Positions 1-9,557 of a stretch of DNA of 64,000 bases are shown one piece after another (position 1 is the stretch's first letter; each line of letters begins with the position of its first letter). A model generated the notes under the pieces. The model worked only from the letters and a program-made list of their open reading frames with translations. It had not been told where the DNA came from and made no database searches. This DNA is from RHLJ01 sp965601955 (GTDB lineage: Bacteria > Bacteroidota > Rhodothermia > Balneolales > Balneolaceae), in the NCBI GenBank assembly GCA_965601955.1, contig OZ271855.1, forward strand, positions 2,914,001 through 2,978,000. Direction: 5' to 3'. A program made the translations under genes and the position numbers.

Positions 1-721
1 TTCCGGATTTATAAACGATTCCGCCTCCATCAGTCCCATAAAAGTAATTCCCTGAGTTTTTTGGGAATTCATGGATATGATTGATAAAGCTACCATAGTT
101 TGCAACGGCATTCTCCTCCATTAGAATCACCGAGTCACCTAGCGTCTTATATATCTTATCCCTGCCAGGCAACCAAATCCCCATTGTATCAGTTAACGCT
201 TGTTGTACCAGATCGGGGTTCGTAGAAATTCTTGAAGGTTCAAATGCTTCTCCAGTAAATCTAAATACTTCATCATAGGCGGAATACCAGATATCGCCTG
301 ACTTATCCTGGGCCAAATCCACTGTAGTACCTGAAACCGCAGTAAAAGGATACGATGATATTACTCCGTCTTTAAACCGCATTAAGAATGGGCGGAGATT
401 CTCGGAAGTCAACCAAATTCCCCCCTCCTGGTCTTCATACAATTTCGTAAGTCGATCAGAAATCATTCCTTCGGTATTAAACCGATTGTAGGTGGTAAAG
501 GTCTGACCATCAAAACGTACTAAGCCCCCAAATGTAGCCAGCCAGATATACCCATCTTTAGTTTGGATGATATCATTAACAGAGCTCTGGGGAAGGCCCT
601 CATCCATACCGAATTGGGTGACAACGAAATTGTCGGAACCTAGATTTTGGGCGATTGCAGGATTTATCCCTACCCATAAAACAACAATACCCAATAACAC
701 CTGTACTACCCTACCTTTCAT
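1..721 (-). CDS. Propeller-type two-component sensor, N-terminal part (cut by window edge)
   Basis: These are the first 240 residues of a gene that continues left of the window. It begins MKGRVVQVLLGIVVLW, a signal peptide ending near NPAIAQ, followed by two-component-regulator propeller repeats such as DEGLPQSSVNDI and DGYIWLATFGGLVRFDG, which in this family form a periplasmic beta-propeller sensor. It matches the start of the complete sensor kinase at 4172-7180 closely, including the DNA just upstream of the start, so the two are recent paralogues. A Y_Y_Y domain, one membrane helix and a histidine kinase region would be expected outside the window (inference). The gene is divergent from the outer-membrane-like protein at 881. 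Confidence 0.85.
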   Translation of the reverse strand, partial: MKGRVVQVLLGIVVLWVGINPAIAQNLGSDNFVVTQFGMDEGLPQSSVNDIIQTKDGYIWLATFGGLVRFDGQTFTTYNRFNTEGMISDRLTKLYEDQEGGIWLTSENLRPFLMRFKDGVISSYPFTAVSGTTVDLAQDKSGDIWYSAYDEVFRFTGEAFEPSRISTNPDLVQQALTDTMGIWLPGRDKIYKTLGDSVILMEENAVANYGSFINHIHEFPKNSGNYFYGTDGGGIVYKSG

Positions 722-784
722 ACCAAAAATGTAACCAGGGGATGTAGAAAATAAAAGCCCTTCATAAAGCATTTGTCAACCTTC

Positions 785-822
785 TGGGTACTTGTACCCA
801 TACATTTGGGAACCTGTACCTA
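785..822. promoter_or_regulatory. Two tandem palindromic operator-like sites
   Basis: The sequence TGGGTACTTGTACCCA (785-800) is an inverted repeat of TGGGTAC around two bases. A diverged copy, TGGGAACCTGTACCTA (807-822), follows with centres 22 bp apart, about two helical turns. The sites lie in the divergent promoter region between the sensor starting at 721 and the gene starting at 881. They look like a dimeric regulator binding site; the regulator is unknown. Confidence 0.45.
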
Positions 823-880
823 TGGTGCTTCTGCACTTCCATAGACATTTTCAAGCCGAACGGTAACAGAATTATGTCTT

Positions 881-1558
881 ATGGGTACACATTGGCTTAC
901 AACACTACTAGTTGGCTTTCTGCTGGTCTTTCTTACTTCTGCAGATAGTCATGCACAAAAGAAATTCGCTGTTGGTATTAACGGCGGTTCTAATGGAATC
1001 GGAGGTGAAGGCACCATCCGCATTCATGAACGGGTAAATGCCCGAATTGGCTTCCATACCTTTGCTTACAACCAAACAGGCTCTTACAACGACCTGGAAG
1101 TAGGTATTGACTACGATGGCGACCTGGACATGAGCAATTACTCCCTCCTGGTCGACTTCCTCCCCTTCAAAAAGTTCTTACGGGTCACAGCCGGTTTCTA
1201 TAAAATGGACTGGGCTCTGGATGGAGTCGCCATTCCTAATGAATCCTACGACTTTGAAGACCGAACCTTCGATCCTGACCGCTTGGGTACTTTAACCACG
1301 AACCTGGTCTATCCCGACGGATTCTCTCCGTACTTCGGCCTGGGATTTGGTAACCAGGTCGGAGGAGGGCTTCCCTTAAAATTTACCATGGACCTCGGCA
1401 TGATTAGAACGGGTGCCCCGGAAATTACCATGAGTGGTACAGGTCTAATAGCCCCTACTGCAGATAATGCCAATTCCCTTCAAGAAGGGCTCAATGAATT
1501 TGAATGGTACCCGGTAGTACGCCTGGGCCTTTCTTTCTCTTTTATAAACGCTAACTAA
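881..1558 (+). CDS. Secreted outer-membrane-like beta-barrel protein
   Basis: A 225-residue protein with a clear signal peptide (hydrophobic residues 6-20, cleavage probably after SHA before QKKFAVGI). The mature part has alternating hydrophobic strands rich in Gly, Asp and aromatic residues (ARIGFHTFAYN, YSLLVDFLPF, FSPYFGLGFGNQVGGG) and ends in the strand VRLGLSFSFINAN, as seen in small outer-membrane barrels of the OmpA/OMP_b-brl type. No enzyme motif is visible. A lipoprotein gene follows after 15 bases, suggesting an operon. No strong ribosome binding site precedes the ATG. The exact family is not recognised; the barrel is inferred from strand pattern. Confidence 0.6.
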   Translation: MGTHWLTTLLVGFLLVFLTSADSHAQKKFAVGINGGSNGIGGEGTIRIHERVNARIGFHTFAYNQTGSYNDLEVGIDYDGDLDMSNYSLLVDFLPFKKFLRVTAGFYKMDWALDGVAIPNESYDFEDRTFDPDRLGTLTTNLVYPDGFSPYFGLGFGNQVGGGLPLKFTMDLGMIRTGAPEITMSGTGLIAPTADNANSLQEGLNEFEWYPVVRLGLSFSFINAN

Positions 1559-1573
1559 TTCAGGAATAGAAGT

Positions 1574-3466
1574 ATGAAACGTTGGTTTACACATAGTTTA
1601 GTAGTACTTGCCATACTGATTGCGAGCTGTGATTTCGGCCCGATTAATAGTGCCGTAGATGATTTTAATATCGTCGTAGAACTGGAAGATATTAACACGG
1701 GATTCTCTATTGGGGTATTCGACTCGGAAACGAAGGACATCTTAAACAACAATGTCACCATCACTTTCGATTCGGCTACGGCCCTTCAGACCATTGACAT
1801 CTTCTCTGATCCACTTCCTGAAATAACCTTTGATGGTGGCTTTGTAAATGTGGGGATCAGAAATGAAATTATACCTACACTGGATAACCCTTTCTATGTA
1901 GCAGCTACCATTCAGGTAGATGGATACTTACCACAAGAAATTAGCTTTTCGTTATCTGACACCGGAGCGACTAGCTATAATATTGACATGCTTAGTACTT
2001 CGAACCTGCAAGGTTCTTATGTGGAAGATGAAATATTAGCTCCGTTGGATGATGACGGAAATCCACTCCCTATTCCAATACCATTCGATAGTACTACCGG
2101 TGAAATTCTGCCTTTTGCAAGTAAACTAATTGCAAACAGCAATTCTGAAAATGTCTGGTTTCCATTTTTGAACGTAATGAATGATGGATCAATCGCAAAC
2201 GTGAAATGGAATTTAAGTAACGGGCAATCTTTTACCGGTTTGCCAGCAGGATATGTGATTAGCGCCTATACCTGGAATCCAAATACCCCGGAATTTAATC
2301 GCGGAAAAAATAGAATACGTTCACCATTTGGTCCTAGTGACAGAGGGTTCGGCTTTAGATATATCTATGATCTTCTTGAAATAAAAGTAAGAGGGCTAAA
2401 TACTTCCTTTTCTACAATCGAAAGTATAGAATCCCTGGATTCTAATATTCCCCATGATGAACTGGCTATACGAATGAAGAGTCTGGTTTTTACTCCGGAC
2501 AGAAACTCAAATTGGCATGATAATTTTGGCGCTGCCAATTCAATAAGCTGGTTCCTTGAAGAAGAAGAAAGTGGAATCGGAGTTCCTTCGCTGATTTCGG
2601 AAACCGATTTTCATTTTTTTAATTGGTTAGCTACAGATACAGTATTGGTAGAAATTTTAAACCGAAACATAACTTCTGGAAGCTTCGATCAAGTATTACG
2701 TGATCTAGCAATTGGTGAAATTGGATTTATAAAGCCCTATTTACTTTTCCCAGGTGATCCCCTTTCACATTTGTTTTTTGGGGCAGATATAATGATTTCA
2801 AATCACTCGTTACCTGAATTAAACTCAGGGTTAACTGGTGATTTTAACGTTGTTTTTTATACAAGTACAAGAGTATCTAACGTAGAAATAGAGGTTGTTA
2901 CTACGGCTTATGTTGATGATGGGGATATTAGCATTAGAACAGATGGGCAAACTATTAGCTCAACTCCTGGAGTACGTCAAAATATCTTCGAGTTCGATGA
3001 AGTACCAAAATCACCAGCCGTTGTTACAATTTCTTTAGGCGGCACCACATACTCAGAATATATTGACCTCACCAATTACTCTGGTGAAACCATCACAATC
3101 ACTCCACCCCCAGTTTCACCAAACTTAATTACTGCCAACGTTAAAGCGAACGTTCGCTGCAAAAGTTCAGGCTCTAAGGAATTAAATATCAATGGATTTC
3201 CAATTAATAATATCGCCATTCGGTATCGTGAACAAGGGGTTACCGGTACCTATCCACAAATAGGCGCGGTGGATAGCTTAAATTATAATCCAAACGCTCA
3301 GGTTCTGGAAAGTGTGGCTATGCAATTTCCCGGAGTAGAAGTTGGTAAAACCTATGATTTCATTTTTTCTGTTGATGCCTTTTCAGAAACAACTACGGAA
3401 ATGATACAAAGTGAAAATTTTGAAATAGATGTGGAAGTCCGCGATTCCTACTGCCAGGATAAATAG
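1574..3466 (+). CDS. Large hypothetical lipoprotein
   Basis: A 630-residue protein starting MKRWFTHSLVVLAILIASC: a lipoprotein signal with lipobox LIAS-C, so Cys19 is the likely lipidated residue. An AGGA ribosome binding site lies about 8 bases before the ATG. The body is beta-rich and resembles stacked immunoglobulin-like or carboxypeptidase-regulatory-like modules (a FSIGVFDSETKDILNNNVTI segment early, and strands around TVSTT-type residues late), with no catalytic motif I can name. Near residue 530 there is an NVKANVRCKSSG segment, and another Cys lies at the C-terminus. It follows the barrel-like protein at 881 in the same direction, so both may form a surface complex (inference). Function unknown. 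Confidence 0.6.
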   Translation: MKRWFTHSLVVLAILIASCDFGPINSAVDDFNIVVELEDINTGFSIGVFDSETKDILNNNVTITFDSATALQTIDIFSDPLPEITFDGGFVNVGIRNEIIPTLDNPFYVAATIQVDGYLPQEISFSLSDTGATSYNIDMLSTSNLQGSYVEDEILAPLDDDGNPLPIPIPFDSTTGEILPFASKLIANSNSENVWFPFLNVMNDGSIANVKWNLSNGQSFTGLPAGYVISAYTWNPNTPEFNRGKNRIRSPFGPSDRGFGFRYIYDLLEIKVRGLNTSFSTIESIESLDSNIPHDELAIRMKSLVFTPDRNSNWHDNFGAANSISWFLEEEESGIGVPSLISETDFHFFNWLATDTVLVEILNRNITSGSFDQVLRDLAIGEIGFIKPYLLFPGDPLSHLFFGADIMISNHSLPELNSGLTGDFNVVFYTSTRVSNVEIEVVTTAYVDDGDISIRTDGQTISSTPGVRQNIFEFDEVPKSPAVVTISLGGTTYSEYIDLTNYSGETITITPPPVSPNLITANVKANVRCKSSGSKELNINGFPINNIAIRYREQGVTGTYPQIGAVDSLNYNPNAQVLESVAMQFPGVEVGKTYDFIFSVDAFSETTTEMIQSENFEIDVEVRDSYCQDK

Positions 3467-3528
3467 AGACCTACATTAATAATTACGCATCAAAGCATTG
3501 CTCTTGGGTGAGTAGTGCTTTTTTGCGT

Positions 3529-4179
3529 TTAAAACTGTCCAGAGTTTTCGATCGAATACTTAAGCAGGGCATGTGTTCCTTTCAAACCTAGCTTATTACA
3601 AATATTGTTGCGGTGATTTTGTACCGTTTTAATGCTCACTTTCAACTCTTTGGCAATTTCCTGGTTGGTTTTCATCTCAGCCAGCTTCCGAAGCAACTTC
3701 CTTTCAGAAGGAGTAAGCAGGTTTATTCCCTTTTGATCGGAAGCCGGTGCCATTAACTGGGTATTTCTGCGCACCAGGAATTCGGAAATAACAGGACTCA
3801 GATAGTATTTTCCCTTCAATACTTCTTCCACACATTGGGTTATTTCAGCAACGGTATTTTCTTTGAGCACATAGCCTTTCACCCCAATGTCCATAGCCCT
3901 ATTGAAAATGGTTTCGTCCTTAAACATGGTCAGGAATACAATATCTACTGGAATAGACTGTGCATGGACACTTTCCGCTACTTCAAAACCTGTCATTTCG
4001 GGCATTTCAATATCTAAGAGAGCGATATCCGGCTTATGCTCCAGGATTGCATTGAGTGCCTCTTTCCCATTTTCTGCTTCAATAACACGAAACTTCCCAT
4101 CGGCTTCCAATACCTGTCGCAAGCCTTTGCGGATCAAAGAATGGTCATCAGCAATTACGATTTCTTTGAGTTCATTCAT
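3529..4179 (-). CDS. LuxR/NarL-family response regulator
   Basis: A 216-residue response regulator. The receiver domain covers about residues 5-125, with the acidic pair in VIADDHSLIRKG, the phospho-acceptor Asp in ALLDIEMPEMTG and the conserved Lys in GYVLKEN. The C-terminal HTH (about 150-210) contains LTPSERKLLRKLAEMKTNQ and the recognition region SIKTVQNHRNNI. Its ATG overlaps the last eight bases of the sensor kinase gene upstream (ATGAATGA), so the two are translationally coupled and form a cognate pair. It probably regulates surface-protein genes nearby, but targets cannot be read from the sequence. Confidence 0.93.
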   Translation of the reverse strand: MNELKEIVIADDHSLIRKGLRQVLEADGKFRVIEAENGKEALNAILEHKPDIALLDIEMPEMTGFEVAESVHAQSIPVDIVFLTMFKDETIFNRAMDIGVKGYVLKENTVAEITQCVEEVLKGKYYLSPVISEFLVRRNTQLMAPASDQKGINLLTPSERKLLRKLAEMKTNQEIAKELKVSIKTVQNHRNNICNKLGLKGTHALLKYSIENSGQF

Positions 4180-7100
4180 GATCAGTAATTGGTATCTCTA
4201 TTTTGATGGTAGTGCCATCTCCTGGTGCAGAGTCAATGATAAGCGATCCGCCAAAAGAATCAATACGTTCTTTCATTCCCACAAAACCCAGACCCTTAAA
4301 ACTGGCTATTTCTTCTTTAGACATCCCCTTTCCATCATCCCATAAAGTAGCTTTAAGATTCCCGTTTTGTTTAACAATCATTACCGCGGCTTCCTCAGCT
4401 TCAGAATGACGAATGATATTATTCGCTCCTTCCTGTATTACCCTGAAGAAATTGATTTCTTTATCTCTGGGGAGGGTGTTATCCACTTCATCCACATGAT
4501 AACTCCACTCCAAAGCAGAAGTATTTTTGATTTCTTCACAGAGGTTGATCAATGCTTCTCTAAGGCCGAATTTCTCCAGCAAAATCGGGCGCAGCCCATG
4601 GGAAATATTTCTTACATCACTTATTGAGCTGATCGCACTGTGTTTTATCTCCTTTAACTGCTCAGCGATACTTGTGGAATCTTCCAGTGATTGCTCGGCT
4701 AGTTCTACCCGGTTCTTAATCACCAGGATTTGCTGGCCCAGTCCATCATGAAGTTCCGAAGCAATACGTCGGCGTTCCTGTTCCTGGGACTCGATTAGCT
4801 GTTCAGAGAACCGTTTCTGCCGTTCATTCTCTCTTTTAAGCCGCCTGGTTCTCACATAGAATAGAGCGAAACCCGAACTAAGAAATAACAAAATAAGGAT
4901 AGTATAAAACCATGAAGTCATCCAGAATGGAGGAATGATATTCACCTCTAATGAAGCTCCTTCCATATTCCAAACCCCATCATTATTACTTGCAATTACT
5001 GTAAAGGTATAATTGCCCGGGGGGATTTTCACAAAAAGAGCTTCCCGGTTGTTGCCTACATCAATCCACTCTTCATTTAAGCCCTCTAAGCGATATCTAA
5101 ACTGAACATTTTCAGATTCTGTAAAACTTACTGCGGTATAATCGATTTCCAGGAAATCCACATCATAGGGCAAGGAGATAGATTCTGAAACAGACAGCCC
5201 TCCTTCATTGGTTCGTGCCCCTTCGATATAAACCGGAGGAGCTATTCCATTTCTACTTATGTCCTTGGTGGATACTATGGCAACCCCGGCTACGGTGGGG
5301 AAATAAATATTTCCTTCGGAATCTGAAATTACATCCGGTTGAAATCCACCATTGGTTTCAGCCGAATTCATGCCTTCTGCAGTACCATAAGCATAAGCCT
5401 GAACCTGGTCTACTTCTCCATTAATAAAATTATTAAGCTGCTGTCTGCTGACTTTCGACACCCCGCGGTTACTACCCATCCAGAAATTGCCCTGTTCATC
5501 TTCAATGATATGTGAAATCACGTTATCGAATAAACCATCAGTTGTTGTGATGTTTCTCACATCGTCATTAAGGATTCTGAAAAGTCCATTCCCATACGAT
5601 CCGATCCAGATAACCCCCTCCTCATCTTCATGGATAGCACGAACAAAAGGTTGATCTGTATTTTCAGCTATTTCATGGTTTTCTGATAATATAACTTGTT
5701 CAATTCCTTCATTCTTAATCTTGAAGATACCTGATATTGTACCCACCCAAATTGTCCCTTCTTTATCCTCAAAAAATGTTCTTACTTCAGGTATGTTAAC
5801 CCCTTGTGGGGTACTGTATTTTTTAAAACCAGAGTCATTGTAACTAAAAACACCGTTACTGCATCCAATCCATATATTTCCGTTAAGGTCTTCTGTTATT
5901 GCAAATACGTTCTCTCCTTCAAATCCCTCATCTTCATCAAAAACTATTCCGTTTTCTTCTAATGATTCGGTCATATATAAGCCATCAGAACTGAACCAAA
6001 TCCTACCTTTTGAATCCTGAAATACTGCCCAAATACATGGATTTGGAAGATACTTATTAATTACTGATGCTTCAGTTGTGTTATTCTTATAGGTATAAAC
6101 ACCGCCACAATTTGTTCCAAAAAGATATGAACCATCATTAAGCGAAGTTAGTGAAAGCATATTTTGATTGAACAAACCGTCATTATAATCAATCATGTTA
6201 ATATTCGAGGTTGTTAATCTAAACAAGCCGTTAGCACCTGAGCCCAACCAGAGATTCCCTTCATTATCTTCAAGCATTGTGCTTATTTGAATATCAATAT
6301 TCTGTTCCGATTCTATTTCAGAAAAACTTATAAACCTAGAGCCATTCCAGATTGCAGTTCCCTGATAAGAATTCAACCATAGTCTATTCTTATTATCGAT
6401 ATAAAAATTCCGTATGTCTCTGCTCGAAGCACTTTTCTCTTCATCCAGCAAAGAGATTTTTTCCCCATTAAATTTTAGTATTCCGTCACCACTTGTACCA
6501 ATGAAATAATCACCTGAATTAACCGGGTACTCAATAAAATCAATAATTGAAGTTTCAATATCGTCTCTCAGATCCAGTATTTTGTATAGAGAATCTCCTA
6601 AACTTTTTACCAACGCCCTTTCTAAAAAAAGCCAAACACCAGATGCGTCTTTTACAATTTCATCGATGTTGTATTTCTCAAGTTCAATAGTAGTTTTTAA
6701 TTCAAACCTATCGTTGTTAAATAAGTAGGGACTTCCATTAAGACTCACCCATATCCTTCCTGCATTATCCTCTTTAAAATCTCTGGGTATAAATGAAGAA
6801 GCATTGATATCAATGGGATAAGAAACCATTTTATGCCCATCGAATTTAACAATACCCTGTTCTGTTCCTGCCCAAATATTTCCCTTACTGTCCTCAAAAA
6901 GAATAACCGATCGATCAAAGTTCATTCCTTTTGTATTCGAACGATTAAACGTAGTGAATGTATAACCATCAAACCGTACTAAACCTCCAAACGTAGCTAT
7001 CCATAAATACCCGTCTTTGTCCTGCACAATATCATTCACGGAGCTTTGAGGCAGGCCTTCATCCATCCCGAATTGGGTCACCACAAAACCTTTAGAATCA

Positions 7101-7180
7101 AAATCCTGAGCTATTAAGGGACTTACCCAAAACAGCAACAAAATTATAACCAGAAAACTTTGTACTACCCTCTTATTCAT
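4172..7180 (-). CDS. Propeller-sensor histidine kinase (Y_Y_Y, HisKA_3)
   Basis: A 1002-residue membrane kinase. Signal peptide residues 1-24 (SPLIAQ end); about 14 propeller repeats (GNIWAGTEQGIVKFDG, GTIWVGTISGIFKI, GVIWIGSYGNGLFRI) up to about residue 670; a Y_Y_Y domain about 680-750 (FRYRLEGLNEEWIDVGNN); a membrane helix (FYTILILLFLSSGFALFYV); a HisKA_3 segment with the phospho-acceptor His in RRRIASELHDGLGQ; and a HATPase_c domain with QEGANNIIRHSEA, DDGKGM and GLGFVGMKER. It senses an extracellular or periplasmic signal and phosphorylates the LuxR-type regulator encoded by the overlapping gene at 3529. It is a paralogue of the truncated gene at the left edge; about 37 bases before each start codon are nearly identical. 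Confidence 0.93.
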   Translation of the reverse strand: MNKRVVQSFLVIILLLFWVSPLIAQDFDSKGFVVTQFGMDEGLPQSSVNDIVQDKDGYLWIATFGGLVRFDGYTFTTFNRSNTKGMNFDRSVILFEDSKGNIWAGTEQGIVKFDGHKMVSYPIDINASSFIPRDFKEDNAGRIWVSLNGSPYLFNNDRFELKTTIELEKYNIDEIVKDASGVWLFLERALVKSLGDSLYKILDLRDDIETSIIDFIEYPVNSGDYFIGTSGDGILKFNGEKISLLDEEKSASSRDIRNFYIDNKNRLWLNSYQGTAIWNGSRFISFSEIESEQNIDIQISTMLEDNEGNLWLGSGANGLFRLTTSNINMIDYNDGLFNQNMLSLTSLNDGSYLFGTNCGGVYTYKNNTTEASVINKYLPNPCIWAVFQDSKGRIWFSSDGLYMTESLEENGIVFDEDEGFEGENVFAITEDLNGNIWIGCSNGVFSYNDSGFKKYSTPQGVNIPEVRTFFEDKEGTIWVGTISGIFKIKNEGIEQVILSENHEIAENTDQPFVRAIHEDEEGVIWIGSYGNGLFRILNDDVRNITTTDGLFDNVISHIIEDEQGNFWMGSNRGVSKVSRQQLNNFINGEVDQVQAYAYGTAEGMNSAETNGGFQPDVISDSEGNIYFPTVAGVAIVSTKDISRNGIAPPVYIEGARTNEGGLSVSESISLPYDVDFLEIDYTAVSFTESENVQFRYRLEGLNEEWIDVGNNREALFVKIPPGNYTFTVIASNNDGVWNMEGASLEVNIIPPFWMTSWFYTILILLFLSSGFALFYVRTRRLKRENERQKRFSEQLIESQEQERRRIASELHDGLGQQILVIKNRVELAEQSLEDSTSIAEQLKEIKHSAISSISDVRNISHGLRPILLEKFGLREALINLCEEIKNTSALEWSYHVDEVDNTLPRDKEINFFRVIQEGANNIIRHSEAEEAAVMIVKQNGNLKATLWDDGKGMSKEEIASFKGLGFVGMKERIDSFGGSLIIDSAPGDGTTIKIEIPITDHE

Positions 7181-7265
7181 ACCAAAAATGTAACCAGGGG
7201 ATGTAGAAAATAAAAGTCTCTATTGTGTCAGATTTACCCATTTCGGGCGATTGGTTGACGGAAGA

Positions 7266-7294
7266 GCCTGTTCTAGCTTTACTGTAAAACAGGC
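7266..7294 (+). promoter_or_regulatory. Leader hairpin just before the WG/TPR gene
   Basis: GCCTGTT (7266-7272) pairs with AACAGGC (7288-7294), leaving a 15-base loop. The hairpin ends five bases before the ATG at 7300, where the ribosome binding site would be, so it could affect translation initiation (inference). Confidence 0.3.
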
Positions 7295-7299
7295 TTGCT

Positions 7300-9378
7300 A
7301 TGAGAACACTAGTTTTATTTGGTCTAATTCTGATATCTTTTCCCTTAACAGCACAGGAAAGGCCTATTTTTATGAACGGAGGCTTCCTGAACCCGGAAAC
7401 CCTGGAGCCTGCTTTCGAAGCCAGGTACAGTGACGCCCGTTTCCGTCCGGGCACCCAGCTCATAGCAGTCAATAAGAGAGATGGATGGATTCTCATCGAC
7501 TACCAGGGAAATGAAATTGAAGAATCGTGGAATAATGTTCTTCATTCCTTCAACGATGGAGTTACTATTGCTAGTCCCGGTGGATTAGCTGCATACCGGA
7601 ATCATGTATTCAGCGATACCGGAGAGTTATTATTCAAAATGACTACCAGGGAGTTGTTTCCCTTCGAAAATGGATTTGCAAGCTTCGAGAGCAATGAAGT
7701 GAGAGGGGTATTTGGTTTAGTGGATAAAACAGGAAAAGAAATTTTACCTGCTGAATATGATAGACGAATACGAAGCGTGAGCATTGATAGACAATCCTAT
7801 CACATCGTAAGTAAAGATGGGAAAGTGGGAATTATTGATTCAGAAGGGAGAACGATCGTCCCTTTCGACTATACCCGGATTGTATATTACAAGGATGATA
7901 TGTTTATCATGGGAGTTCTGGATTCAAAAAACCCAACTTCAACCAGTCTTTGGGGACAGCCTATCCAAAACCATGACTACCAACTTCGAAACCTGGCTAA
8001 TCAAGTTCTCATTGATGCCATATTTGATGAGATAGAGTTCGAGTCCGGCTTCGAAGAATTCGACTGGATACTTGTAAACTTTAAAGGCAAGGATAACTGG
8101 AGCCTGATTGATCTAACCGGAAAAGAGTTGCTTACCCATGATAATACCCGGGTATTGCCCGTTTCGAATTCCCTTGTGAGTATTGGAAAAATGGATAATG
8201 CCGGGGTATTCAGGTACGCTATTAGTGATCTGAACGGAAACCTGAAGACTCAGCATAATATTGCTCATCGCACCTCTACTTCCATGGGAATGATTGGCAT
8301 TTGTGTAGCCGAAAATGGCAGAATAGGCTGTGGATATATGGATGAAAATGCCCAGCTCAAAATCCCCCTTCAATACACTGGGAGTGTTCAGGCTTTTCAG
8401 GAAGATGGCAGAGCTATCGTTTCAAATACACTTACCCAATCCAATAATTATACACTAGACCTTAAAGGAGTTATTGACCTTGAGGGTAACGTTATCCTCC
8501 CTCCTATTTTTGGAAAACTTGAAAAGGTATCGGATAGATATTACCGGGCTAACCTGCCGAACAATGCCCATGTGTTTTTGGTGGATGCAGCTACAGGCGA
8601 TCCTATTGATGATAGCTACGTTTACATGTATTCAGATTATGCAAAGTACTATGTGAGTACCCAGGATTATGAACGTGCGATCGGATATTTCCGGAAGTTG
8701 TACTCAACCTCTTTTGATGATGAAGACCACTACTGGTACGGAGTGAGCTTCAGTAAAACGGGCAACTACCAGGGTGGGAATAATCAATACACTGAAGCAA
8801 TCAGCAGAACTGCAAATCCGGAGCTAAGAGCAGTCGCAATGCTGGACCGGGCGGATAATTACTTTGCCATGAATTTAATTGATCAGGCTAAAACGAGTTA
8901 TGAACAAGTACTGACTGAACGGAATAATGATCCCCGAATCAGGCTGCGCTATGCCGGCATGCTTGAACAGGCTAAACTGGAACCGGAAGCCATTGCCCAA
9001 TACCAGGAAATCCTGGTTACTAATCCTAATGTACCGGAAATCTATGAGAGCATGGGCCGGGCTCAGTTGATCATTAACCAGGTAGACGACTCCATCACAA
9101 GCTTTGATGAAGCTATTTCACTAAAACCTAACTCGACCAATGGCTACAACTATCGTGGGCAGGCTTATATGATCAAAGGGGAACCTGAAAAAGCTATCCC
9201 AGACTTTCTAAAGGCTATTGAGTTGCATAGCTCAAATGAACTCACGAACAGCCATATCCGGTTGGCCGATGCTTATGAAGCGGTCGGGAATATTCCCAAA
9301 GCCTGTGCATTGTGGGAGCAATTGGCTCCTTATGATGAGAATTCGAAGGCGAAAGTGGATGCTTTGTGTAGTGATTAG
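7300..9378 (+). CDS. Secreted WG-repeat and TPR protein
   Basis: A 692-residue protein with signal peptide MRTLVLFGLILISFPLTAQ. Residues about 40-430 contain WG-like repeats of the kind GWILIDYQGNEI, VFGLVDKTGKEILPAEYD, KVGIIDSEGRTIVPFDY and NWSLIDLTGKELL. Residues about 450-690 are tetratricopeptide repeats (YERAIGYFRKLYSTS, PEAIAQYQEILVTNPNVPEIY, YNYRGQAYMIKGEPEKAIPDF). Both domain types serve protein-protein contacts; no enzyme signature is seen. Being secreted, it probably works in the periplasm or at the outer membrane. It stands alone, divergent from the sensor kinase. WG domains in this group are common and poorly understood, so the role is open. Confidence 0.82.
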   Translation: MRTLVLFGLILISFPLTAQERPIFMNGGFLNPETLEPAFEARYSDARFRPGTQLIAVNKRDGWILIDYQGNEIEESWNNVLHSFNDGVTIASPGGLAAYRNHVFSDTGELLFKMTTRELFPFENGFASFESNEVRGVFGLVDKTGKEILPAEYDRRIRSVSIDRQSYHIVSKDGKVGIIDSEGRTIVPFDYTRIVYYKDDMFIMGVLDSKNPTSTSLWGQPIQNHDYQLRNLANQVLIDAIFDEIEFESGFEEFDWILVNFKGKDNWSLIDLTGKELLTHDNTRVLPVSNSLVSIGKMDNAGVFRYAISDLNGNLKTQHNIAHRTSTSMGMIGICVAENGRIGCGYMDENAQLKIPLQYTGSVQAFQEDGRAIVSNTLTQSNNYTLDLKGVIDLEGNVILPPIFGKLEKVSDRYYRANLPNNAHVFLVDAATGDPIDDSYVYMYSDYAKYYVSTQDYERAIGYFRKLYSTSFDDEDHYWYGVSFSKTGNYQGGNNQYTEAISRTANPELRAVAMLDRADNYFAMNLIDQAKTSYEQVLTERNNDPRIRLRYAGMLEQAKLEPEAIAQYQEILVTNPNVPEIYESMGRAQLIINQVDDSITSFDEAISLKPNSTNGYNYRGQAYMIKGEPEKAIPDFLKAIELHSSNELTNSHIRLADAYEAVGNIPKACALWEQLAPYDENSKAKVDALCSD

Positions 9379-9399
9379 GAATTACTCTCTCTCTCTTCG

Positions 9400-9508
9400 G
9401 TCATCCCGTGCCCCGACACGGGATCTGTAAAGAGTGAACCGTTGATCAAGCTCATTTTAGATCAGTGTTTGGTACCACTACAGATCCCACATCGAGGTGC
9501 GGGATGAC
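9400..9508. repeat. ~110-bp palindromic intergenic repeat, copy 1
   Basis: The ends are GTCATCCC (9400-9407) and GGGATGAC (9501-9508). Inside are ATCTGTAAAG near the left end, CTACAGATCCC near the right end and a central CCGTTGATC. The same plan recurs at 20333-20441 and 46023-46135. It lies between two convergent genes and could fold into a long hairpin. Confidence 0.65.
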
Positions 9509-9557
9509 GTGGATAGGTTCAGCATGACTTAGTTTGCTAAATAAGCTTCGATCTATC

